From the NCBI GenBank assembly GCA_017512145.1, contig JAFWHB010000022.1, positions 1 to 64,000 of the forward strand: DNA of 64,000 bases. Reading direction: 5' to 3'. Below are positions 51,815 through 61,201 of this stretch, piece by piece. The notes below the pieces were generated by a model, which had not been told where the DNA came from, ran no database searches, and worked only from the letters and a program-made list of their open reading frames with translations. Position numbers and translations under genes: made by a program. Position 1 is the first letter of the stretch; each line of letters begins with the position of its first letter. This DNA is from Mogibacterium sp. (GTDB lineage: Bacteria > Bacillota > Clostridia > Peptostreptococcales > Anaerovoracaceae).

Positions 51815-52486
51815 TTATTCATAGAATCTTCTCTTGACGAAATGATTGAGTATCCCGCCAATGATTATTATACCAAGTGCAATATATATTACTTTCATGG
51901 CGGCTTCCTGTGTGTCTGCTATCGTTCCGCCATCTGCCGAAAGTTCTACATGCAGCTTGTCCGCAGGTATGCTCTCTGCCAGAAATGCGATATCTCTGTC
52001 ATACCATTTGGATTTCTTCTTGCTGTATGCAGCACAAGGGATTTCTTTATTGAGTGCCTCAACATCAATAGTGAATTCGCCGAATCCGCTGGACTCATCG
52101 GCCGGTATCCAGTCACTTTGGTCCGCTGCAGCAGCTTCTGCTGCTGTTCCCGGATAAATATAGGCATAGCTGGTGCTGGATATGCGGATGACAGCTCTGA
52201 GACTTCTGCCTGAATTAGTAAGCTCTGCATCAGTAATAGTGAAGAAGCGTGAGCTTGAGAGAGTCTGGACATTGTAAGTTCCCTCGTCAAAGTCCTCAGG
52301 GTATACAGGTGTCATGCTGTAGATCAGCGTCCCGTCCTGAAGTGAACGGTCTCTCTCCGCAGTCTCTGTGCCTATTCCCTTCTCTTCGTCCTTGATTACA
52401 ACAGGATCTGCGTTAACGGTTGTGATGAATGCTGAGATCATAAGTACTGCAGCAACAAGGACTGTCAGTAATCTGTGTCTGTCCAT
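51815..52486 (-). CDS. Membrane-anchored surface protein, NEAT-like domain possible
   Basis: 223 residues: signal peptide (residues 1-26, ends VNA), an extracellular domain of beta-strands (DEGTYNVQTLSS, RAVIRISSTSYAYIYPG, GFGEFTIDVEALNKEIPCAAYSKKKSKWYDRD) and a C-terminal membrane helix (about 196-214) with a basic tail. The beta pattern and 'AYIYPG ... SKKKSKWYDR' are like proteins encoded near iron or tetrapyrrole uptake genes, perhaps NEAT-like. It is encoded between an ABC transporter and precorrin-2 dehydrogenase, so tetrapyrrole or metal binding is a reasonable guess. Confidence 0.6.
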   Translation of the reverse strand: MDRHRLLTVLVAAVLMISAFITTVNADPVVIKDEEKGIGTETAERDRSLQDGTLIYSMTPVYPEDFDEGTYNVQTLSSSRFFTITDAELTNSGRSLRAVIRISSTSYAYIYPGTAAEAAAADQSDWIPADESSGFGEFTIDVEALNKEIPCAAYSKKKSKWYDRDIAFLAESIPADKLHVELSADGGTIADTQEAAMKVIYIALGIIIIGGILNHFVKRRFYE

Positions 52487-52495
52487 GGCTGCCTC

Positions 52496-53230
52496 CTATA
52501 GATTCTTCTTCTTGTATATGAAGTATACAGATATCCCGCCCAGAATGACAAGATACGCTATCAGGACAATGAAGCCTATGAAACCCGGCGATTCCCCGTT
52601 CGCTATACTTCTTATCATGCCGCTTGTCTGTGACAGAGGCAGGATCTCTATTATCTGCCTGAATCCGTCCGGCATTTCTTCTGTCGAGAAGAACGTATTG
52701 CACAGGAAAGACATCGGCATGATTATATATGTATTGAACCTCGGAGCATCCGAGTATGTCTTGGCCAGAAATGACAGCACGAGTGCCAGCGTAGCAAATA
52801 CCATTCCGTTCAGCAGTAGTATGAGGAACGATAATCCGTTGAACACAAGGCCGTGCCTTACAGGTATTGTAAGGATCAGTATAACTAAGGCCGCATACAT
52901 TCCCCTCAGACTTCCGCCTATTATCTGCCCTGAGATGAACTGCCACAGTGGTGTGGGTGAAACCATTACCTGATCGAGTGCTTTCTCGTAGAGTCTCTGG
53001 ACGCTCATGCTCTGAGCTATTGCGCCAAAGCTCCCTGTCATTGTGACCATAGCGACCAGTCCCGGAACCAGGAAGTGAATATATGGCTCACCATGTGATG
53101 TGGTACGGATCCCAAGTCCGAAAATAATCAGGTACATCAAAGGAGAGATCATCGCGGCAACGGTGATCTTATAGAAGTCGCGTCTGAACTCGACCCATTT
53201 CTCCCATAATACTGTCCTGATTCCTGTCAT
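52496..53230 (-). CDS. ABC-2 type transporter permease
   Basis: 244 residues, six transmembrane segments with the ABC-2 pattern (VAMVTMTGSFGAIAQSMSVQ, VSPTPLWQFISGQIIGG, QTSGMIRSIANGE). Such permeases usually export drugs, lipids or polysaccharides. Overlaps the ATPase stop by ATGA. In a corrin operon it might export a corrinoid intermediate or maintain the surface protein encoded next. Confidence 0.85.
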   Translation of the reverse strand: MTGIRTVLWEKWVEFRRDFYKITVAAMISPLMYLIIFGLGIRTTSHGEPYIHFLVPGLVAMVTMTGSFGAIAQSMSVQRLYEKALDQVMVSPTPLWQFISGQIIGGSLRGMYAALVILILTIPVRHGLVFNGLSFLILLLNGMVFATLALVLSFLAKTYSDAPRFNTYIIMPMSFLCNTFFSTEEMPDGFRQIIEILPLSQTSGMIRSIANGESPGFIGFIVLIAYLVILGGISVYFIYKKKNL

Positions 53231-54063
53231 ATAAGTTTGCGTCCTGCTACATCTACGAATACATCTTCAAGTGTGGTCTGTCTGAATACCGAGTCGTCAG
53301 GTGCGGTTTCGAGATACCTTATCGCCTCTTCCCTCGTTCTGAAATGAGTGCTCTTAAGGTTCCCTTCGCCTGTCTCATCGACCGTATATTCACCGAGTTC
53401 CTCGATAAGAGCCCGCGGTGAGTCAAGTTTCTGGAGTCTGCCCTTGTTGATCATGGCAACTCTGTCACACAGAGCTTCAGCCTCCTCAATATAGTGAGTC
53501 GTAAGGAGGATCGTCATGTTCTGTCCTGAGACCTGCCTGAGAAGATTCCACATCTGCCTTCTTGAAAGAGCATCCATGCCCGCTGTCGGCTCATCAAGAA
53601 GAAGGATTTCCGGCTCGATCAGGAGAGCCCTGCAGATCATGAGCTTCCGCTTCATTCCTCCTGAAAGATGCCTTACTATTCTCCTGTGATACTCGCCAAG
53701 CCCGGCGAAATCCAGCAGTTCTCTGGAGCGTTCCCTGATCACTTTCTTAGGCATATTATAAAGGCGCCCCTGATATTCCATGACCTCATCCATGGTCATA
53801 TCCTGGCGCATCGAATATTCCTGAGTGATTACAGCGAGCTTTCTCTTCTGTTCAGAAGCGCCTCTGGTCAGCTTCATTCCGTCTATGTATATCTCACCTG
53901 AAGTAGGCAGGAGGACAGTCGACATCATGCTGATAGTCGTTGTCTTGCCTGCTCCGTTTGGTCCGAGCAGCCCAAAGAATTCGCCTGTTCCGATCTCAAG
54001 CGAAAGACCGTCAACAGCGGTAAAGTTGCCGAATTTCTTTGTCAGCTCTTTAAGTTCGATCAT
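53227..54063 (-). CDS. ABC transporter ATP-binding protein (ABC-2 exporter)
   Basis: 278 residues; Walker A GPNGAGKTTT, signature LSGGMKRKLMICRAL, Walker B ILLLDEPTAGMD, typical of DRA/NodI exporters. C-terminal about 60 residues fit such families. Coupled to the permease gene and 3 bases after cbiL. Confidence 0.9.
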   Translation of the reverse strand: MIELKELTKKFGNFTAVDGLSLEIGTGEFFGLLGPNGAGKTTTISMMSTVLLPTSGEIYIDGMKLTRGASEQKRKLAVITQEYSMRQDMTMDEVMEYQGRLYNMPKKVIRERSRELLDFAGLGEYHRRIVRHLSGGMKRKLMICRALLIEPEILLLDEPTAGMDALSRRQMWNLLRQVSGQNMTILLTTHYIEEAEALCDRVAMINKGRLQKLDSPRALIEELGEYTVDETGEGNLKSTHFRTREEAIRYLETAPDDSVFRQTTLEDVFVDVAGRKLI

Positions 54064-54066
54064 TGT

Positions 54067-54768
54067 CTATTTGCTTTCCTTAGCTATTATAAGTGAGAAG
54101 TATCCTGCATCATCAGGTATCTCTTCCAGTGATCTGTAAACCTTCTCATTGTCCATGCTGCAGTTCTCGACTGCCTGCACATCATATCCGCTTCGGCCAA
54201 GCATTTCCTTGACCTCACGCGTCTTGCTTGCGGATTTCATGATCACGTAATTGCCCGGCCACTCAAGAGTGCCCTCTGTATTATGAAGTCCCGGTATGAC
54301 ATGAAGCGGCTCCTGCCACTCTGTAAGTGAAACACCGAGTCTTGCAGCCGCTGCGCAGAATGAAGGTATCCCGGATACCAGCTCTACAGTGTATCCGTCA
54401 GCCTCAAGGATATGCTGGATATAACTGAAAGTACAGTAAATTGTGGAATCCCCGAGAGTTATATAGATGACATTCTTCCCCTCATCAAGATATTTCTCAA
54501 TGATGTCAGCAGCCTGCCTGTGAGCCTTTGCAATAAGATCTGCATCTCTGACCATTGGCATATATACAGGGACCAGTTCCTTGTCTGCTATTTCAGGAAC
54601 AGCGCCGGCAGCGATCTTGTACGCAACAGCCTCCTCGGGATCTTTGCCAGGCACTGCGATGACATCATTTTCTCTGATGAGCCTGCATGCCTTAAGTGTC
54701 ATGAGCTCCGGATCTCCGGGGCCGACTCCGACTCCGTATGCAATGCCTTTCTTAATGTTTCCACTCAT
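54067..54768 (-). CDS. cbiL: Cobalt-precorrin-2 C(20)-methyltransferase
   Basis: About 233 residues of the CobI/CbiL SAM methyltransferase fold: GVGVGPGDPELMTLKACRL, YITLGDSTIYCTFSYI, LVSGIPSFCAAAARLGVSL. Adds methyl at C-20 of (cobalt-)precorrin-2. ATG 54768 has AAGGAG 7 bases upstream and overlaps the end of cobA-hemD by 17 bases; the longer reading is not needed. Confidence 0.9.
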   Translation of the reverse strand: MSGNIKKGIAYGVGVGPGDPELMTLKACRLIRENDVIAVPGKDPEEAVAYKIAAGAVPEIADKELVPVYMPMVRDADLIAKAHRQAADIIEKYLDEGKNVIYITLGDSTIYCTFSYIQHILEADGYTVELVSGIPSFCAAAARLGVSLTEWQEPLHVIPGLHNTEGTLEWPGNYVIMKSASKTREVKEMLGRSGYDVQAVENCSMDNEKVYRSLEEIPDDAGYFSLIIAKESK

Positions 54769-56305
54769 TCTTCTGCTCCTTTGCTGCCCTTTCAAGACAT
54801 TCTGTAAGTGATGCAAGTGTGGCCTCCTCTGAGGTCCATACCTTCATACCATGCTTCTCTGCTTCGGATGCTGTCATAGGACCGATGCAGACCGCTCTGA
54901 CAGTGCTGTGATCCATTTCCGGATAAGCATTCACAAATCCCCTTACTCCTGATGCGCTTGTGAAAAGCGCATATGTATCAGGCTCAGGAAGAATGGTCCC
55001 GGCATCGAACCAGTCAGCTTTTCTGTATACTGTATCATAGGTCGCGATATCATCTATGATCACATCACCTGCCTTCGCAAGTTCAGAGACTAGCTCCTTA
55101 TTGCCTATCGCTGCTCGCGGGATGAGGACCCGGTCTCCCGGCTGTAGGAGTCCCGACAGTTCTTCTCCCAGAGTCCTGCCGTCGAACACTGTAGGGAGCA
55201 TATCTGCCTTCAGCCCCCTGCCGGCAAGAGCAGCCTCAGTACCCTTACCAAGCGCAGCAACCCGGCATGATGCGAGGGCTCTTATATCTGCAGTCTTCAT
55301 CAGCTCATCGAAGAAGACTCTTACTCCACTCGGGCTGGTGAAGACGATCCATCTGTACATCCCATTCTGGAGGTCTTCTATCGCTTTCTCAAGCCTTGAG
55401 CTGCCTGAGACAGGTTCTATTTCAATTACCGGTACCTCTATTACCTCCGCGCCTTTCACCCTCAGCATGGAGGCAAGACCTGATGACAGTTCCTTAGGTC
55501 TTGTAACTACAGCTCTGATGCCGCTGAGTGGCAGCATCTCATGCCAGCCAAAGTCCTCTCTGAGCTTTGCAGTCTGCCCGACCACAATTACTGCCGGCGC
55601 CGTTGCATGCTCATACTCAGCAGTTTGTTTGATGTGAGCAAGGTCTGTGACCAGCACTCTCTGTGAGGCTGTAGTACCCTTTTCGATTATAGCTGCAGGA
55701 GTGTCTCCCGGCATGCCCGCTTCAAGAAGACCCTTCATTATTATGTCCAGGGTAGACATTCCCATCAGGAAGACAAGTGTATTCCCTGTCCTGGCATATG
55801 CCTGGAAGTCTATGTCCAGACTTCCATTATCTCTGCGGTGTCCTGTTATGACAGACACTCCGGTGCTGAGGCCTCTGTGTGTGACTGGTATCCCGGCATA
55901 AGCTGGTGCTGCGAAAGCACTCGTTACTCCCGGTACGACTTCGCATTCGACATTGTTCTCTTTAAGGAGCTCAAGCTCCTCGCCTCCGCGTCCGAAGACG
56001 AACGGATCACCGCCTTTAAGTCTTACTACCCGCTTTCCCTCAAGGGCTTTGCCAAGAAGCAGTCTGTTGATGTCATCCTGCTTCATCGTATGCTTGCCGG
56101 CTCTCTTGCCGACATATACAAGCTCAGCATCAGCTGGCACTAGCGACATGACTCCGCCTCTTATTAGAGCATCATACACGACCACCTCGGCCTTTCCGAG
56201 CACGTCACGTCCCTTCAGAGTCAGAAGACCTATATCTCCGGGTCCGGCTCCTACCAGCCAGACCTTGCCTTTTCTCTCTGTACTATTGCAATCGTTACTG
56301 TTCAT
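54752..56305 (-). CDS. cobA-hemD: Uroporphyrinogen-III C-methyltransferase / uroporphyrinogen-III synthase fusion
   Basis: 517 residues. Residues 13-255 are a SAM methyltransferase (VWLVGAGPGDIGLLTLKG, RLKGGDPFVFGRGGEEL), which makes precorrin-2; residues 260-517 are HemD (VVTRPKELSSGLASML, IVFTSPSGVRVFFDEL, LFTSASGVRGFVN) which makes uroporphyrinogen III. The fusion is common in Clostridia. Overlaps hemC by ATGA. Confidence 0.93.
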   Translation of the reverse strand: MNSNDCNSTERKGKVWLVGAGPGDIGLLTLKGRDVLGKAEVVVYDALIRGGVMSLVPADAELVYVGKRAGKHTMKQDDINRLLLGKALEGKRVVRLKGGDPFVFGRGGEELELLKENNVECEVVPGVTSAFAAPAYAGIPVTHRGLSTGVSVITGHRRDNGSLDIDFQAYARTGNTLVFLMGMSTLDIIMKGLLEAGMPGDTPAAIIEKGTTASQRVLVTDLAHIKQTAEYEHATAPAVIVVGQTAKLREDFGWHEMLPLSGIRAVVTRPKELSSGLASMLRVKGAEVIEVPVIEIEPVSGSSRLEKAIEDLQNGMYRWIVFTSPSGVRVFFDELMKTADIRALASCRVAALGKGTEAALAGRGLKADMLPTVFDGRTLGEELSGLLQPGDRVLIPRAAIGNKELVSELAKAGDVIIDDIATYDTVYRKADWFDAGTILPEPDTYALFTSASGVRGFVNAYPEMDHSTVRAVCIGPMTASEAEKHGMKVWTSEEATLASLTECLERAAKEQKNEWKH

Positions 56306-57201
56306 TTTTTCAACATCCTGTGTGCAAGTTCTCTGCCAAGTGCCGCAGCATCTGATGCCGGGCCGCTGATACTGTCCCTTATGATCAGGGCTCTTCCTGT
56401 ATCATATCTTAATCCTGTTATCCTGATAATGTTCCCGTCTGTCTCTGCGTATGCAGTATCAGGTGAGCCGCAGTCTGCACCTATGGCTTTGACATAAGAG
56501 CGTTCGGCGGCAGCACAGCACATTGATCCGGGATCGTTGATCCTGCATGTAATGTCTGTATCAAAGTCTTTCCTGGTCTGTATTCCGAGGATGCCCTGAC
56601 ATGCTGACGGGGTCATCTCTTCAGTCTCAAAGTATCTGCTTATCCTGTGCTCAAGGCCGAGTCTTTTAAGACCTGCAGCAGCAAGGATCAAAGCAGAATA
56701 CTGCCCTTCGTCGAGTTTTCTTAGTCTGGTCTCCACATTGCCTCGGACCGGTGCAGTTTGGGCTCCCGGTATGAGTTCTTTGATCTGAAGAGACCGCCTG
56801 AGACTTGATGTACCTACAGGCAGATTAACATCCAGTTCGCTCTTTCCCTCAGGAAGTACAAGAACATCCCTCGGGTCTTCCCTGTGCGAGAAAGCGACCA
56901 GCGGAAGGTCTTCCGGTATCACTCCCGGGAGATCCTTGAGGCTGTGAACGGTAAGATCAACTTCACCGGCCCTGAGTGCTTCATCGAGCTCCTTCACGAA
57001 TAGCCCTTTGCCGCCAATCTGGTCCAGCGTCTTGTCCAGAATCTTGTCACCTGTGGTCTTCATGGTGACAAGCTCTGTACGCACGTCCGGACAGACCTCT
57101 TCTATGCGCCTCATCACTATCTCAGACTGCAGTACAGCCAGCCTGCTGGCCCTGCTTCCGACTCTTATTATTCTGTTGACTTGTTTGTTATCTTTCAGCA
57201 T
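56302..57201 (-). CDS. hemC: Hydroxymethylbilane synthase (porphobilinogen deaminase)
   Basis: 299 residues. IRVGSRASRLAVLQSE, TTGDKILD, KDLP near FVKELDEAL, dipyrromethane-cofactor Cys in GADCGSP. Polymerises four porphobilinogens to hydroxymethylbilane. Complete length; follows hemB by 10 bases. Confidence 0.94.
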   Translation of the reverse strand: MLKDNKQVNRIIRVGSRASRLAVLQSEIVMRRIEEVCPDVRTELVTMKTTGDKILDKTLDQIGGKGLFVKELDEALRAGEVDLTVHSLKDLPGVIPEDLPLVAFSHREDPRDVLVLPEGKSELDVNLPVGTSSLRRSLQIKELIPGAQTAPVRGNVETRLRKLDEGQYSALILAAAGLKRLGLEHRISRYFETEEMTPSACQGILGIQTRKDFDTDITCRINDPGSMCCAAAERSYVKAIGADCGSPDTAYAETDGNIIRITGLRYDTGRALIIRDSISGPASDAAALGRELAHRMLKK

Positions 57202-57211
57202 GATGCTATTT

Positions 57212-58207
57212 CTAACCTATCCTGCCTTCCCTGATCAGTCCGGCAAGCTCTTCTGCAAAATATGTCTCGTAAATCTGTGCTCCTGCTCTGAAAGCTCCAA
57301 TCGCCATCTCGCTGATGATCGATGCCTCGTCGATCCAGCCGTTGGCAGCTGCTGCTTTGACCATTGCATATTCTCCGCTGACGCTGTAAGCCGCAACCGG
57401 AACATTCACTGCATCTCTTACCTCGCGGATCATATCAAGGTAAGACATTGCAGGCTTGACCATTACGATATCCGCGCCTTCCTCAACATCCAGCAGAGCT
57501 TCCTTGATGCCTTCTCTTCTGTTGTGGTAATCCATCTGGTAGCTCTTCCTGTCTCCGAATGCAGGGGCTGAGCCTGCTGCCTCACGGAAAGGTCCATAGA
57601 AGGATGATGCGTATTTGACCGCATAGGACATAAGAGGTGTGTTGGTAAATCCTTCATGGTCAAGCGCCTCTCTTATAGCTCTGACTCTTCCATCCATCAT
57701 GTCAGAAGGAGCGACCATGTCAGCACCGGCTCTTACCTGTGAGACTGCAACCTTCTGCAGTAGTTCAAGTGTACTGTCATTATCAACATCATAGTGACCG
57801 CAGCACTCATGCAGCATTCCGCAATGGCCATGTGAAGTATACTCGCAGAGGCATACATCTGTGATTATATACATCTCAGGAAATCTCTCCTTGATGTAAG
57901 CTGTTGCTCTCTGGATGATCCCGTCTTCTGCGTATGCCTGAGTCCCAAGCTCATCCTTATGCTCAGGGATCCCGAACAGCATTATGCTGCCTACACCGGC
58001 TTTGAGGAGCTGCTCTATCTTGCTGTCTGTCATATCGACAGTGTATCTGTACTGACTCGGGAGAGCTTTGATCTCTTCCTTGCGTCCTGTACCATCAGTC
58101 ACGAACATCGGATAGATAAGCGATGATGAATCTACCCTTGTCTCTCTTACCATTTTGCGAAGCTCTGGTGTTGAGCGCAGTCTGCGTGGTCTTTCTGTTA
58201 ATTGCAT
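57212..58207 (-). CDS. hemB: Porphobilinogen synthase
   Basis: 331 residues, Zn-type HemB: DVCLCEYTSHGHCG supplies zinc cysteines, the Schiff-base lysines are in MSYAVKYASSFYG and DIVMVKPAMSYLD. Condenses two 5-aminolevulinate molecules. HemA and HemL are not in the window. AAGGAG precedes the ATG. Confidence 0.95.
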   Translation of the reverse strand: MQLTERPRRLRSTPELRKMVRETRVDSSSLIYPMFVTDGTGRKEEIKALPSQYRYTVDMTDSKIEQLLKAGVGSIMLFGIPEHKDELGTQAYAEDGIIQRATAYIKERFPEMYIITDVCLCEYTSHGHCGMLHECCGHYDVDNDSTLELLQKVAVSQVRAGADMVAPSDMMDGRVRAIREALDHEGFTNTPLMSYAVKYASSFYGPFREAAGSAPAFGDRKSYQMDYHNRREGIKEALLDVEEGADIVMVKPAMSYLDMIREVRDAVNVPVAAYSVSGEYAMVKAAAANGWIDEASIISEMAIGAFRAGAQIYETYFAEELAGLIREGRIG

Positions 58208-58253
58208 TGTAGTCTCCTTACTAAAGTGTCAAGCTGGACATTCACGTGTAGCA

Positions 58254-59504
58254 TCATAGCCCAAGTGATATGGCTACGACAGTCCCAAGATAGTTGCCTA
58301 TCACATACCCGAATGTTCCGATAAGCATAGCAGGTCCAACAAGGTCTACCCACCCCTGGGAGACTGCCATACCTGCGGCCGTTGTCGGTCCGCCGATATT
58401 GGCATTGGACGCTATTATCGCATCTTCAAGATTGAACCCGAGGATCTTAGCTGCTCCAAAGCTGAATACCATGTTCATGGATACCATGATAACTGTGAGC
58501 ACGAGCAGCAGCGGGCTCTTGGTAATTACTATATAAATGTTCGCCGGAACTCCTATCACGAAGAGGAACATGTATATACAGAATGTACCTATCTCCTGCG
58601 AACCATGTATTTTCTTAACTGTCTCCGACATGAATGTCGCAACAATTACAGATATAGTTGTGATCCATACGTACTGAGAACCCAGGAATCTGACGACAAA
58701 GCTCATCAGCAGACCTGACGCTTCAAAGCCACTGAACAGCCCTGCGATTATTCTGGATACCCATACCACGGCAGACGCATAAGCGATATTCGCCGCGATA
58801 TCCTTGAGTGAAATGTCTTTGCGGCTCCAGTAAGCTGATGCCAGAGTCTTCTGATCCTGTGCGCCGGCTTCTAAGGATTCTGCTTTATCTATGAGAGGGT
58901 GTCTGAATTTCCTGCGGAACCAGCCGTTATCTGCGAAGAAGATAAGAGCAAAGAAGTATACAGCCATGGTCAGATTGTCTGCTACTATGGCTGCCGCCGT
59001 TACTTCATCACCGGCAGCGTACTGTGATGCCATGGCAGCAAGATTAACACTTCCTCCGGTGTAGGTTCCTGTCATCATAGCAGCAACTCTTGCAAGATCT
59101 CCTGTGTTGCCGTAAGGCTCCTTGAGCACGAAGTATGCAAGATAAGCTCCCGCAACGGTCCCTACAGAACCTATCAGGAATATCACCAGCATCCTGCCTG
59201 TTTCGGCCCAGATTTTCTTAAGATCACAATTCAGAAGCAGCATCGGGATGCCAAGCGGGACTATGATCCCCCATACAACATCGTCATACAGAACGCATGA
59301 AGTCGGGATGATCCCAAGATTCGACAGCACCATTGCAATTATAAGTGCAATAATGCATCCGGATACTTTGGATGCCCATTTGTACCTCTGTTCAAGCCAT
59401 ATAGCAGCAAAGACACCGATTGCCATTACTGCAAGAAGCCCCCATGTATCATCGGCAGCGATAAGCGACTCTCTTCCTATCGCTCCCATCCAGAATGAAG
59501 ACAT
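58254..59504 (-). CDS. DUF819 family membrane protein
   Basis: 416 residues, about ten to eleven transmembrane segments, of the DUF819 (YjcL-type) family: IIVPLGIPMLLLNCDLKKI, MMTGTYTGGSVNLAAMA, ASNANIGGPTTAAGMAVSQ. It resembles transporters for amino acids or small anions. Function unknown; placed inside the cobalamin operon between hemB and the Cys-rich gene, so import of a precursor such as 5-aminolevulinate or a corrinoid side-chain is worth testing. Confidence 0.82.
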   Translation of the reverse strand: MSSFWMGAIGRESLIAADDTWGLLAVMAIGVFAAIWLEQRYKWASKVSGCIIALIIAMVLSNLGIIPTSCVLYDDVVWGIIVPLGIPMLLLNCDLKKIWAETGRMLVIFLIGSVGTVAGAYLAYFVLKEPYGNTGDLARVAAMMTGTYTGGSVNLAAMASQYAAGDEVTAAAIVADNLTMAVYFFALIFFADNGWFRRKFRHPLIDKAESLEAGAQDQKTLASAYWSRKDISLKDIAANIAYASAVVWVSRIIAGLFSGFEASGLLMSFVVRFLGSQYVWITTISVIVATFMSETVKKIHGSQEIGTFCIYMFLFVIGVPANIYIVITKSPLLLVLTVIMVSMNMVFSFGAAKILGFNLEDAIIASNANIGGPTTAAGMAVSQGWVDLVGPAMLIGTFGYVIGNYLGTVVAISLGL

Positions 59505-59528
59505 TTATATTTCCTCCTGATTACTGAT

Positions 59529-59771
59529 TTATTTCTCAGTCCTCAAAATCATCATTACCTCATCATAATTCTCAGCTCTGTGAGGGAATGTGCACATCGT
59601 GCAGATTTTGATGCGACGGCCATCCTTCTCCTTGTATGAAGGTGATCCGGGGCAGTTCTCCAGGTGATAGAGCGGGCAGTAGCAGAAGAGACAGTTCATC
59701 TCCTCGATACCATCATGACATGGATAGTATTTGCAGTTCTTATTCGCGAAGAATCTGTGAGAGTTCTCCAT
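59529..59771 (-). CDS. Cysteine-rich small-domain protein
   Basis: 80 residues with a cysteine array, NCKYYPCHDGIEEMNCLFCYCPLY then NCPGS, ICTMCTFPH. This is the PF04071-type cysteine-rich small domain frequently encoded with or fused to cobalamin genes; metal binding (Zn or Co) is likely. ATG 59771 has AAGGGGGAG 7 bases upstream; the longer reading (to 59909) lies inside cbiA and is rejected. Confidence 0.82.
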   Translation of the reverse strand: MENSHRFFANKNCKYYPCHDGIEEMNCLFCYCPLYHLENCPGSPSYKEKDGRRIKICTMCTFPHRAENYDEVMMILRTEK

Positions 59772-59773
59772 TT

Positions 59774-61201
59774 CTATTCTCCCCCTTCTGTCATCCTGCT
59801 CTCCCGGTATGCCATCATGCTGTCTCTGAACCTGAATACAAGCTCCGGACATGATGGATACCACAGATGCGGGAAGCCCATAATGCAGTTCGAATCTGCA
59901 TGAATGCATTCCCAGGATTTCCCGCTTCCCGGTTTGACTGCTACAGCGTCACTTCCGTTATTGTCACTGTCAAAGTAGTGGAATTCGTGGCCTTTCACGC
60001 TGAGTCCACTCAGCAGTGAGTCTGCAGCACCACTTCCGCTGACTGTGATGTAGCCGAATCTCCCGAGCTTGCCGGTATCTGAAGAAGTTCCACCGATCAC
60101 GCCGCACATGCTTAAGCGTGTGCCGTCTTTATCTTCGATCCCGTCAAGCAGATACATGAATCCCCCGCATTCAGCAAGACATGGCATTCCATCTTCAATT
60201 GCTTCCCTCACCGAATCTCTCATGCTCTTATTTGCGCTCAGCGCCTCTGCATGGAGCTCCGGATATCCTCCGCCAAGCAGGATGCCGTCTGCTTCTTCAG
60301 GCAGCAGCGCATCATGCAGTGGCGAGAACTCCCTTACTCTGATGCCGCAGCTTTCGAGCATTCTGAGATTCTCTTCATAATAGAAGCAAAATGCTTCATC
60401 ACGGGCGACCGCAATAGTCAGCAGTCTTCCGGGATATGACGGGCTCAGGTCCCTGCCTCCGGTGTTAACACCGGTCAGGTGCCAGTCTCCCGTATCTTCA
60501 GCCTGACACATTATTTCAAGCATCACATCTGTATCGAGATTCTCTTCGATAAGATTTCGGGCTGCTTCGACCTGTGTTGTCAGGTCTTCTATTTCGTCAG
60601 GCATCATCAGTCCGAGATGCCTGCTCTCGAGCTTCATTTCTTTCATATTCGGGATGCCGCCAAGAAGCACGACGCTCTTACTTCTGGTCTCTGATATCTC
60701 TCTCAGCGCATCATCCACAAGAGGCCTGATCTGTTCCAGATATCCCGGAGAAATGCGGTTAAGAACGATGCCTCTTATGAGGCAGTCTTTATCATCTCCG
60801 AGGATTCCCTTAATGACCGGGATCATGGTAGTTCCCATTCCCTTGACATCCATGACAAGGATAACAGGAGTCCCTGTTACTCCAGCCACATCGTAGCACG
60901 AGCCTTTCCCTGATGCTCCGGCGATTCCGTCATATATTCCCATGACACCTTCGATCACTGCATAGTCACTATCTGACTCTGCGATCTGCCTGCGGATCTC
61001 GTCAGGTTCAGAGAAGAATGTGTCGAGATTTCCGCCAGGTATTCCGATCACTCGTCTATGGAACATCGGATCTATATAGTCCGGTCCGCATTTGTATGCT
61101 CTTACACGCAGGTCACGTGATTTAAGACAGGCAAGCAGGCCACAGGTTATTATGGTCTTGCCGCTGCCGCTCTTTGGCGCAGCTATCATGATCCTCTTCA
61201 T
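59774..61201 (-). CDS. cbiA: Cobyrinate a,c-diamide synthase
   Basis: 475 residues. N-terminal dethiobiotin-synthetase-like ATPase (APKSGSGKTIITCGLLA) and C-terminal glutamine amidotransferase with Cys in MPCLAECGGFMYL and GYPELHAEAL. Amidates the a and c carboxylates of cobyrinate. Coupled to the fusion gene by ATGA. Also called CobB in aerobic organisms. Confidence 0.93.
   Translation of the reverse strand: MKRIMIAAPKSGSGKTIITCGLLACLKSRDLRVRAYKCGPDYIDPMFHRRVIGIPGGNLDTFFSEPDEIRRQIAESDSDYAVIEGVMGIYDGIAGASGKGSCYDVAGVTGTPVILVMDVKGMGTTMIPVIKGILGDDKDCLIRGIVLNRISPGYLEQIRPLVDDALREISETRSKSVVLLGGIPNMKEMKLESRHLGLMMPDEIEDLTTQVEAARNLIEENLDTDVMLEIMCQAEDTGDWHLTGVNTGGRDLSPSYPGRLLTIAVARDEAFCFYYEENLRMLESCGIRVREFSPLHDALLPEEADGILLGGGYPELHAEALSANKSMRDSVREAIEDGMPCLAECGGFMYLLDGIEDKDGTRLSMCGVIGGTSSDTGKLGRFGYITVSGSGAADSLLSGLSVKGHEFHYFDSDNNGSDAVAVKPGSGKSWECIHADSNCIMGFPHLWYPSCPELVFRFRDSMMAYRESRMTEGGE

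Noticed and set aside
59772..59909. N-terminal extension of the Cys-rich small protein
   Set aside because: It runs inside the end of cbiA in another frame and has no homologous features; ATG 59771 has a good ribosome site.
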